DNA of 64,000 nt. It comes from an uncultured bacterium. GTDB taxonomy: Bacteria; Verrucomicrobiota; Kiritimatiellia; RFP12; UBA1067. Both the position numbers and the translations under genes were made by a program. Positions within the stretch are counted from its first letter, which is position 1. Every line of letters begins with the position of its first letter. Shown here in pieces: positions 34,659 through 41,990 of this stretch. Location: assembly GCA_902799955.1 (NCBI GenBank), contig CADCCQ010000027.1:22813-86812 (forward strand), read 5' to 3'. The notes beneath the pieces were generated by a model. The model worked only from the letters and a program-made list of their open reading frames with translations. It was not told the DNA's origin and did no database searches.

Positions 34659-37201
34659 AAGCATCTACTTGTAACCTCGTAATGAGCACGGCTACCTCCA
34701 TAAGTCTCTGCGCCGCCGCAGCTGCGTTCCTCGCGTTGCCTGCCGCGGCAGGTGAATGGCCGGACGCCGGCGGCGCGCACGAGTACGCGCGTCTCGACTG
34801 GGAACTCATCGAACGCGACATCAAGAACTGGGGCGGCCTGCCGGCGCTCACCGCGTCGCAGAGCGTGGACACCGCCGCCTGCATCCTTCCGGGGGACAAG
34901 GACCCCCTCGACGTGCTGATCCGCCGCACGCGCGCGCTCATCGCCGACCTCTCCGCCGCCGGGGTCGACCTTTCCGCCGAGACGCGCGAACTTGACGGGA
35001 TCGCCGCGCGCGCGGTGGCGTCCCGCCGCGACTGGCGCGAGACGCGCTTCCCAGCATTCTCCGCCGTGCACGCCCTCAACCGCCGCGTCGCGCTCAAGAA
35101 TCCGCTCCTGAAGGGGATCGACCGCCTCGTGTTCGTCGGGCACGAGGCCCTGCCCCTTGACGAGTTCAACGGCGGCTGGCACATGTGCGACCAGTACTTC
35201 GGCTTCCACGCCACGATGCACGGCGCGACGGTGGGCGACGGGCTCTACGTGCTGGAGAATCCGTTCTCCGACCACCCCGTCGCGCGCGACATCCTCGACG
35301 GGCGCGTTGTGGAGGACGGCGACTGGAAAGGGCAGACCCTCGGCCCTGGCGGATACCTCTCGCCCGACGTCTCGTGGGACGGGAAGTCCATCGCCTTCGC
35401 CTACACGCGCGGCAAGCCGGAGATACGCAAGTGGAACGACAACACCGTCTACCACGTCTTCACCTGCGCCGCGGACGGCTCGTCGCTCCGCCAGCTCACG
35501 ACGGGCTGCGTCAACGACTTCGACCCTTGCTGGCTGCCCAACGGGCGCCTCGCATTCATCTCCGAGCGGCGCGGCGGGTTCGGGCGCTGCCACGGGCGCC
35601 CCGTGCCGACGTTCACGCTGCACACCATGTTCCCCGACGGGACTGACATCGTGCAGCTGAGCCCCCACGAGACGAACGAGTGGCATCCCAGCGTAGACCA
35701 CGACGGCATGATCCTCTACACTCGCTGGGACTACGTCGACCGCGGCTTCAGCCAGGCGCACCACCTCTGGCGGACGACGCCCGACGGACGCGACCCGCGC
35801 GCGGTGAACGGCAACACGCGCGAGAAGCATTCCGGGTCCAGCCCCCTGATGGAGATGAGCGGGCGCGCCGTGCCGGGTTCTCGCCTCTACTCCGCCGTCG
35901 CCGCGCCGCACCACGGCTGCGCCTACGGCTCGATCATCCTGGTCGACCCCGCGAAGCGCGACGACGACAGGATGTCGCAGGTGCGCCGCGTCACGCCTGA
36001 GCAGCCGCTCCCAGAAAGCGAGACGCGCGGCGGCGGGCAGACCAGCGGCGCGTACGCGACGCCGTGGCCGCTGAGCGAAAAATACTTCATCTGCGTCTAT
36101 GACGGCTTCGCCAACGGGAAGTACAACGTGCGCTCCGTCAGGCGGTATGCGATAACGCTCGTGGACGTATTCGGCAACAAGACGCGGCTCTACACCCATC
36201 CCACCATCTCGTGCCTCGACCCGATGCCGCTCATGGCGCGCACAAGGCCGCCGATCCTCGCTCACCAGACGCTCGTCGGGAGGCCGGCCAACCCCGACGG
36301 CACGCGCCCCGCGGTCATCCCGCCGGACGCGCTTCCCAGGACGGCGCAGATTGGCCTCGTTAATGTCTACGACAGCAAGATCCCGTTCCCGTCCGATGCA
36401 AAGGTCTCGGCGCTGCGCATCTGGCAGGTGCTGCCGAAGTTCAGCCCGCTCAACAGCCGTCCGCGCCTCGGCGCGGAGACGCAGCAGGTGGCGCGCCAGT
36501 GCCTGGGGACGGTCCCCGTCGAGGCGGACGGCAGCGCGTTCTTCGAGGCTCCGGTAGACGTCCCGCTCTATTTCCAGGCGCTCGACGCGGAGGGGTGCAC
36601 CGTGCAGAACATGCGAAGCGACACATACGTCCACCCAGGCGAGAAGCTGATGTGCAACGGCTGCCACGAGGAGCGCACGACCGCCGCCCGCAAGCCAGGC
36701 GCCGACCTCCCGGCCGCGATGCGCCGCGCGCCGAGCCGCATCAAGCCCGCTCCCGAGGGGGCGAAGCCGTACAGCTTCGCGCGCCTCGTGCAGCCCGTCC
36801 TGGACGCCAGGTGCGTCTCGTGCCACGGCGAGAGGCGCGCCCCGAAGGCGCCGGACCTGCGCGCCGGCGACTGGCGCAAGGACCCGAACGGCTTTTCGAC
36901 GTCGTTCAACTCGCTGATGCCGTACGTCCACTTCTTCGCGTACGACTACGTGGTTACGCACAAGCGCCGCGGACACTACCAGTCGTTCTTCGAGCCGGCC
37001 TACACCGCCCCGCGCACGACGGGCGCGTACGCCTCGCCGCTCTACGCGATGCTGAAGAAGGGGCACCACGGCGTGAAGCTCACGCCGGAGGAATGGGAGC
37101 GACTCCTCGTGTTCATGGGCTCGAACGCCCAGTACGTCGGCCACGACCACAAGGTGGAGGAACAACGCGACGGCAAGATCGTCCCCCCGCCTTTCGAGTG
37201 A
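34655..37201 (+). CDS. HzsA-related CxxCH protein (copy 3)
   Basis: The 848-residue third paralogue has a signal peptide ending L-P-A-A-A. A second ATG at 34682 (MSTATS) is an alternative start. It keeps the propeller segment 'FDPCWLPNGRLAFISERRGG' and the haem motifs CNGCH (667-671) and CVSCH (720-724). It is more diverged than copies 1 and 2: the first CxxCH has Asn in place of Ala, and the segment before the second motif differs. The C-terminus again ends in a D-H-x-x-E-x-Q-R-D-G-K-I-V pattern. The order of divergence suggests an older duplication for this copy. All three are predicted to be exported. Confidence 0.85.
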   Translation: MKASTCNLVMSTATSISLCAAAAAFLALPAAAGEWPDAGGAHEYARLDWELIERDIKNWGGLPALTASQSVDTAACILPGDKDPLDVLIRRTRALIADLSAAGVDLSAETRELDGIAARAVASRRDWRETRFPAFSAVHALNRRVALKNPLLKGIDRLVFVGHEALPLDEFNGGWHMCDQYFGFHATMHGATVGDGLYVLENPFSDHPVARDILDGRVVEDGDWKGQTLGPGGYLSPDVSWDGKSIAFAYTRGKPEIRKWNDNTVYHVFTCAADGSSLRQLTTGCVNDFDPCWLPNGRLAFISERRGGFGRCHGRPVPTFTLHTMFPDGTDIVQLSPHETNEWHPSVDHDGMILYTRWDYVDRGFSQAHHLWRTTPDGRDPRAVNGNTREKHSGSSPLMEMSGRAVPGSRLYSAVAAPHHGCAYGSIILVDPAKRDDDRMSQVRRVTPEQPLPESETRGGGQTSGAYATPWPLSEKYFICVYDGFANGKYNVRSVRRYAITLVDVFGNKTRLYTHPTISCLDPMPLMARTRPPILAHQTLVGRPANPDGTRPAVIPPDALPRTAQIGLVNVYDSKIPFPSDAKVSALRIWQVLPKFSPLNSRPRLGAETQQVARQCLGTVPVEADGSAFFEAPVDVPLYFQALDAEGCTVQNMRSDTYVHPGEKLMCNGCHEERTTAARKPGADLPAAMRRAPSRIKPAPEGAKPYSFARLVQPVLDARCVSCHGERRAPKAPDLRAGDWRKDPNGFSTSFNSLMPYVHFFAYDYVVTHKRRGHYQSFFEPAYTAPRTTGAYASPLYAMLKKGHHGVKLTPEEWERLLVFMGSNAQYVGHDHKVEEQRDGKIVPPPFE

Positions 37202-37224
37202 AGTAAAATTCCCAAAATTCCCTC

Positions 37225-37254
37225 TTGCGCATTTCGGGTAAAATATAGTATAAT
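37225..37254 (+). promoter_or_regulatory. Promoter of fusA
   Basis: TTGCGC (37225-37230) and TATAAT (37249-37254) are 18 bases apart. The leader to the ATG at 37300 is about 39 nt and holds GGAG at 37285-37288. Confidence 0.6.
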
Positions 37255-37299
37255 ATATCCTCAAACCCAAAAGAAAGAAAAATTGGAGATAAGTCAAAA

Positions 37300-39298
37300 A
37301 TGGCAAAGCGCGACATACCCCTCGAAAGAGTGAGGAACTTCGGCATCATGGCCCACATCGACGGCGGCAAGACGACGACGTCCGAGCGTATACTTTACTA
37401 TTCCGGCAAGAACTACAAGATCGGCGAGGTGCATGACGGCGCCGCGACGATGGACTTCATGGTTCAGGAGCAGGAGCGTGGCATCACGATCCAGTCCGCC
37501 GCGACGTGCGTCCAGTGGGGCGACTACCGCCTCTCGCTGATCGACACCCCCGGACACGTGGACTTCACGGCCGAGGTGGAGCGCTCGCTGCGTGTCCTCG
37601 ACGGCGCGGTGGCGCTCTACTGCGCTGTCGGCGGCGTCCAGCCGCAGTCCGAGCAGGTCTGGCGCCAGAGCGAGAAGTACAAGGTGCCCAAGATCGCGTT
37701 CGTCAACAAGATGGACCGCGTCGGCGCGAATTTCTACGGCGTCATGGAGCAGATGAAGAGCCAGCTCGGCGCGAACCCCGTCCCGATGGTCATCCCGATC
37801 GGCGCGGCGGAGACGTTCGACGGCGTCATCGACCTCGTCAAGATGAAGGCCCTCTACTTCGACATGAAGAGCCTCGGCAAGACGGTCATCGAGAAGGACA
37901 TCCCCGAGGAGTACGTCGAGAAGGCGAAGGAGTGGCGCCAGAAGATGGTCGAGAGCGCCGCCGAGCAGGACGACGCGCTCATGGAGAAGTTCTTCGCGGG
38001 CGAGGAGCTGACGGTCGACGAGATCAAGAAGGCGATCCGCAAGGGCTGCCTCGCGAGGACCATCACCCCGGCGTTCTGCGGCACGGCGTTCAAGGACAAG
38101 GGCATCCAGCCTCTCCTCGACGCGGTCTGCGACTACCTTCCGTCCCCGCTCGACACCGGCGCGGCGGTTTCCGCCGACGACCCCACGCAGAAGCGCGAGC
38201 CGAGCGACAACGAGCCGTTCTGCGGCCTCGCGTTCAAGATCATGAACGACCCGAAGTCCGGCGGCAAGATCACGTTCGTGCGCGTCTACTCGGGCACGCT
38301 CAAGCTCGGCGCGGAGCTTCTCGACTCCACGATCTCCAAGGAGCAGCGCATCTCCCGCCTCTTCCGCATGCACGCCGCGAAGCAGGAGCCTCTCGACGAG
38401 GCCCACGCTGGCGACATCGTCGCGTGCGTCGGCCTCACCGACACGCGCACGGGCGACACGCTCTGCGACCCCGACCATCCGATCACGCTCGAGTCCATCG
38501 ACTTCCCGGCGCCGGTCATCTCGGTCGCCGTCAAGCCGAAGAGCCGCGGCGACAACGAGAAGCTCGGCGCGGCGCTCCACGCGCTAGCGATGGAGGACCC
38601 GACGTTCGTCGTCACCTTCGACCAGGAGACGAGCGAGACGATCATCGCCGGCATGGGCGAGCTCTACCTCGAGGTCATCGTCGACCGCCTGAAGCGCGAG
38701 TTCAACGTCCCGGCGGCCGCGGCCAGTACGCCCACGTCTGCCTCCGCCTCGAGCCGCAGGAGCCCGGCAAGGGCTTCGAGTTCGTCAACGAGGTCAAGGG
38801 CGGCGTCATCCCGACGGAGTACATCCCGGCGGTCGAGAAGGGCGTGCGCAAGGCGCTCGAGTCCGGCCCGCTCGCGGGCTTCCCGGTCGTGGACGTCAAG
38901 GCGACGGTGTACTTCGGCTCGTACCACGAGGTCGACTCGAACGAATTCGCGTTCATCACCTGCGCGATGCAGTGCAGGCGAAGCCGCAGCTCCTCGAGCC
39001 GATGATGGACGTCGAGGTCGTCGTCCCCGAGCAGTACATGGGCGCCGCCAACGGCTCCATCAACCAGCGGCGCGGACGCGTCGAGGGCATGGACGACCGC
39101 GCGGGAGTCAAGCTCATCAAGGCGACGGTCCCGCTCGGCGAGATGTTCGGCTACTCGAACGCGATCCGCACCGTGACGCAGGGCCGCGGCTCGTTCACGA
39201 TGATCTTCAAGCAGTACGAGGCCGTTCCCAAGAACATCGCCCAGGAGGTCATCGAGAAGCGCATCAAGGAAGGCAAGGTCCGTCCTTCCGCAGAGTGA
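37300..39298 (+). pseudogene. fusA: Elongation factor G gene broken by two frame-shifting deletions
   Basis: The first 470 residues are a normal EF-G GTPase: P-loop AHIDGGKT, switch [20 protein letters not shown], and [12 protein letters not shown]. After 'DRLKREFNV' at about 38709 the frame changes. The sequence resumes at 'GGRGQYAHV' from 38712 in another frame, and about 30 residues normally found between these two landmarks are missing. At about 38970 the frame changes again, between '[10 protein letters not shown]' and '[17 protein letters not shown]', with about 7 residues missing. The end (38978-39298) is otherwise normal. Both losses have a length of 1 modulo 3. EF-G is essential, so this is either a dispensable second copy or an assembly or sequencing artefact. 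No rpsL, rpsG or tuf gene is adjacent. Confidence 0.8.
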
Positions 39299-39305
39299 TC
39301 TGTAA

Positions 39306-40427
39306 ATGACAACCAGGTCATTCAGGCCGTCCGCGCTGGCCGCGCCGCTATTCGCGGCGCTCGCCGTCACGCGGGCGGCCTTCGCTTTGAATCTGCCGTC
39401 CGCGCCGTCGCCGCGCGTCAACATCGCCGGCATCGCCCACCTGCAGTTCGACGCCGCCGCGTTCGTCGAGGGCGTCCCGCTCGCGGTGAAGGGGCTTGCC
39501 ATAATGCGCAATGCCGCCGCCAGGGAGGCGAAGCACAACGCCGAGCTCGCGGCGAAGGGGATCGCGGAGGTCCCGATGTCCCGCGCCGCCGTGAAGTACG
39601 ACCTCGACACCCACGGCCTCGGGGACCTGCTCTTCGACGACTGGGGCGAGCTGTACATAGACCGCCGCTTCGTCACCGACGAGGAGATGAAGACGATACA
39701 GGAGATCGAGGCGTTCGTCTGGAACCACATCCTCGGCCCGATGCAGCAGGCGGGGGTCCTCCCCTCGCAGCCGAAGGGGGCGAAGGGCAGGCCCGGCGCC
39801 GCGCCTGCGGTGCGCGCAGGCGTCCGCAAGCCGCGCGCCAGCGCGGGCGGCAAGGGGCTCCCCGTGTTCCGGGGCTTCGAGGACGCCCGCTACCAGCGGC
39901 ACGACGCTCTCATAGCCAAGATGACCGCCGAGTTCAACGCCGACAAGGCGAAGTGGTGCGGCGGCACGACGAACCAGATTGCGAAGATCGCCGACCTCAC
40001 GCCCGCGCAGGTGAAGTCCCACATGATCGAGGAGTCCGGCGGCAACGGCCCGCGCTCCAAGGCCGCGTGGGCGGTGGACCCGCTCCAGGTGAACGTCCCG
40101 GGCGACTGGGGGCGCGAGAAGGAGCTCGTCGGGCTGGTCAAGCCAACGAAGCGCAACGAGGGCACGGCGGAGCAGAACGTCCGCGCCGCCATCATGTACC
40201 TTTCCCGCAAGGGGTTCGGCGCTTCCGGACGCCCCGCCTCCGAACGCCCGAAGGGCTTCTTCGACGGATGGCAGAAGGCCCTCCAGCGCTACAACGGACG
40301 CCGCGACCGCACGGACACCGACCGCTGGTACAGCGACGAATACGCGGACAAGATCATCCGCCGCGCAAACAACCCAGACCTGTTCGTCCCCATCGAGATC
40401 AAGCTCGCGGCGAAGAAGGCGAATTGA
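39306..40427 (+). CDS. Secreted protein with a lysozyme/transglycosylase-like domain
   Basis: The 373-residue protein starts 7 nt after the fusA stop and has a signal peptide ending A-A-F-A. Residues of about 225-345 look like a lysozyme-fold domain: '[18 protein letters not shown]' provides a glutamate in the usual catalytic position, then '[17 protein letters not shown]', then '[12 protein letters not shown]' and a 'QKALQRYNG' helix. Lytic transglycosylases cleave peptidoglycan between MurNAc and GlcNAc. Residues 150-185 are a basic Pro/Gly/Ala linker. Activity is inferred from the pattern only. Confidence 0.55.
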   Translation: MTTRSFRPSALAAPLFAALAVTRAAFALNLPSAPSPRVNIAGIAHLQFDAAAFVEGVPLAVKGLAIMRNAAAREAKHNAELAAKGIAEVPMSRAAVKYDLDTHGLGDLLFDDWGELYIDRRFVTDEEMKTIQEIEAFVWNHILGPMQQAGVLPSQPKGAKGRPGAAPAVRAGVRKPRASAGGKGLPVFRGFEDARYQRHDALIAKMTAEFNADKAKWCGGTTNQIAKIADLTPAQVKSHMIEESGGNGPRSKAAWAVDPLQVNVPGDWGREKELVGLVKPTKRNEGTAEQNVRAAIMYLSRKGFGASGRPASERPKGFFDGWQKALQRYNGRRDRTDTDRWYSDEYADKIIRRANNPDLFVPIEIKLAAKKAN

Positions 40428-40429
40428 AG

Positions 40430-41233
40430 ATGTGTCCGTCTGCTCGCAAGCCGCAAACGGGAATTGTCGCCGCAAGAGACATTGAGACGCCCCAGCCAAT
40501 GAATAATTCCGCTATTCCACAATTCCATAATTCCACAATTCCACAATCTCAAACGGGAATTGTCGCCGCAAGAGCCATCGAGACGCCCCAGCCAATGAAT
40601 AATTCCGCTATTCCACAATTCCATAATTCCACAATTCCACAATCTCAAACGGTGATCCTCGCCGCGGGTTCGTTTCCCCGCAAGGGCGGCGTGCCCTGGC
40701 GCATCCTCGCGTCCGCCGGGCGCGTCGTCTGCTGCGACGGTGCCGCGGACGCTTACAGCCGCCGGTTCGGCAGGGAGCCCGATGTTGTCGTCGGCGACTG
40801 CGACTCCCTCCGTGGACGCTTCCGCAACGTGGTGAAGGTCGCCGAGCAGGAGACGAACGACCTCTGCAAGGCGTATCGCCACTGCGTCTCAAATGGCTGG
40901 TCCGACCCAGTCGTCCTCGGCGCGACCGGCAGGCGCGAAGACCACACCCTCGCCAACGTCTTCCTCGCGCTCGACCTGGGACTGACCGTTGTCACGGACT
41001 ATGGGCGCTTCGTCCCAGTCGAAGGCGACGCCGCGTTCCATGTCGGCGTCGGCACCCCGATCTCCGTCTTCGCCCCAGACCCCGCGACGCGCATGACCTC
41101 CAGGGGCCTTGAATGGCCGCTTGACGGACACGTCTTCGCGAACCTCTATTCCGCCGCCCTCAACCGCGCTTCGGCGGAGATTGTGGAGCTCGTCTCTTCG
41201 CAGAGGGTGTATGTGTACGTGGCGTTCGCCTGA
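40430..41233 (+). CDS. Thiamine pyrophosphokinase with a repeat-derived N-terminal extension
   Basis: The catalytic part (from 'TVILAAGSFP') matches thiamine pyrophosphokinase, which transfers pyrophosphate from ATP to thiamine. 'CCDGAADAYSR', 'PDVVVGDCDSL' (family D-x-x-x-G-D-x-D-S), 'QETNDLCKAY' (usually D-x-T-D-x-x-K-A) and 'GATGRREDHTLANVFLAL' are in order. In this 267-residue reading, the ATG at 40430 lies 2 nt after the previous stop, with AAGAAGG 10 nt upstream. The first 75 residues then translate a 96-bp unit repeated twice that contains the octamer array. A GTG at 40652 would skip the repeats and give a normal 193-residue enzyme. I cannot decide between the two. The repeat array keeps the frame open either way. 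Confidence 0.8.
   Translation: MCPSARKPQTGIVAARDIETPQPMNNSAIPQFHNSTIPQSQTGIVAARAIETPQPMNNSAIPQFHNSTIPQSQTVILAAGSFPRKGGVPWRILASAGRVVCCDGAADAYSRRFGREPDVVVGDCDSLRGRFRNVVKVAEQETNDLCKAYRHCVSNGWSDPVVLGATGRREDHTLANVFLALDLGLTVVTDYGRFVPVEGDAAFHVGVGTPISVFAPDPATRMTSRGLEWPLDGHVFANLYSAALNRASAEIVELVSSQRVYVYVAFA
40454..40645 (+). repeat. Two tandem 96-bp units containing ATTCCAYA octamers
   Basis: The units 40454-40549 and 40550-40645 differ at only a few bases. Each contains a 45-base unique part and about six octamers (aattccgc, tattccac, aattccat, aattccac, aattccac, aatctcaa). A third copy of the first seven bases (CAAACGG) begins at 40646, inside the conserved kinase sequence. Since 96 is divisible by 3, the duplication is in frame. 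The octamer is the reverse complement of the one at 14141-14196. Confidence 0.9.
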
Positions 41234-41289
41234 AATCAGCTAGGGATTTTGTTTGCGCGTTGCGCAGACGCAAAGGCTCTGCTAGGCCT

Positions 41290-41353
41290 ATTCCCTCATT
41301 TCCCTCAATTCCTCTATTCCATAATTGCATAATTCCACAATTCCATAATTTCA
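41290..41353. repeat. Degenerate ATTCCNNN octamer array
   Basis: Units run attccctc, atttccctc, aattcctc, tattccat, aattgcat, aattccac, aattccat, aatttcaa. It is the same octamer family and orientation as in the kinase gene upstream. Confidence 0.8.
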
Positions 41354-41403
41354 AAGTGTTGCGGGGTCTGTCCCCACGGGGTTGGCTCGGCGTAATAGTA
41401 CAA

Positions 41404-41446
41404 CGGGCAGCCTGCCCTTTGCGGTGAACGGGCTAGCAGCCCGTTC
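41404..41446. repeat. REP-like double hairpin with CCCTTTGCGG
   Basis: The hairpin GGGCA-GCC-TGCCC (41405-41417) and the perfect hairpin GAACGGGCT-AGC-AGCCCGTTC (41426-41446) are joined by CCCTTTGCGG. The same ten bases precede the hairpins at 10525. Confidence 0.6.
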
Positions 41447-41509
41447 TACGAACCTTTCACTGTTTCCACATAAATTATGCCGTGCGCTCAAGTTTTATTA
41501 TTTTTCCTC

Positions 41510-41539
41510 TTGCGGCAAGGTATAAAACTGTGATATAAT
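41510..41539 (+). promoter_or_regulatory. Promoter of the antitoxin remnant
   Basis: TTGCGG (41510-41515) and TATAAT (41534-41539) are 18 bases apart. AAGGA at 41571-41575 precedes the ATG at 41583. Confidence 0.55.
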
Positions 41540-41582
41540 ATCTACTGTCAGGCCGAGAGGGGGCTGGCAAAAGGAAGAAATC

Positions 41583-41878
41583 ATGCCTGTAGAGACATTG
41601 ACATTGCCGAAAGACATCGTCGCGGCGGCGCGAGCGTATGCCGCCCGCGAGGAAAAAGCATTGTTGAGCTGTTCACGGACTGGCTGAAGCAGAGCTTCGG
41701 CTTCTGCCGCGTTAATGTCGTTGACCATGCGACTCATCGTCATGAGATGATGGACGGGCTTGATCCACATGTTCAAGCTCTGTACGGAAGTCTTCGCCTT
41801 CCACCAGAATTTGAGGGGAAGTCAGACGATGAATTTAAAGGTGAATACTTCAAGGAAAAATATGGAGTGTTCACGTGA
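41583..41878 (+). pseudogene. Frameshifted antitoxin-like gene (DUF6364 type), no toxin adjacent
   Basis: The first frame reads MPVETLTLPKDIVAAARAYA, then stops early at 41685. Shifting the frame by -1 near the A run at 41653-41657 continues smoothly as 'SIVELFTDWLKQSFGF' and ends 'LYGSLRLPPEFEG', 'EYFKEKYGVFT' with a stop at 41876. The combined product of about 98 residues looks like a ribbon-helix-helix antitoxin: a short basic N-terminus, a middle helix, and a C-terminal tail ending E-K-Y. Such antitoxins normally precede a PIN-type toxin, but the next gene here is the giant beta-strand protein. It is probably a decayed remnant, with intact promoter and ribosome site. Confidence 0.55.
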
Positions 41879-41899
41879 AGATATTTCTGACTTTGGGGG

Positions 41900-41928
41900 T
41901 TGCAATTGGGATTTTTTTCTGATATAAT
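41900..41928 (+). promoter_or_regulatory. Promoter of the beta-strand repeat gene
   Basis: TTGCAA (41900-41905) and TATAAT (41923-41928) are 17 bases apart. The leader of about 55 nt ends with AAGGAG (41980-41985), 5 nt before the ATG at 41991. Confidence 0.7.
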
Positions 41929-41990
41929 GTTCTGCAACGGTGGAAAAGGTTTCTGCCGGAATGCAAAGTGACCATGCAGAAGGAGACCAA

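Larger units (their letters stand above)
41234..41582. other. Intergenic region with repeats and hairpins after the thiamine pyrophosphokinase gene
   Basis: No gene is visible. In order it holds a small hairpin (TTTGCG/CGCAAA, 41252-41274) that could end transcription, a degenerate octamer array, REP-like hairpins, and a promoter for the remnant gene at 41583. Confidence 0.7.

Noticed and set aside
28988..37201. Calling the HzsA-related genes hydrazine synthase
   Set aside because: No HzsB/HzsC partners are in the window, and the family name covers many non-anammox proteins, so the specific reaction is not supported.
40439..40660. Octamer units in the kinase gene considered as ribosomal or operator sites
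   Set aside because: The same units occur in unrelated places and in both orientations, so a locus-specific regulatory role is not supported.
41940..41990. Upstream ATG at 41964 or an earlier start for the beta-strand protein
   Set aside because: The ATG at 41991 has AAGGAG at proper distance and begins a good signal peptide; earlier starts would bury it.
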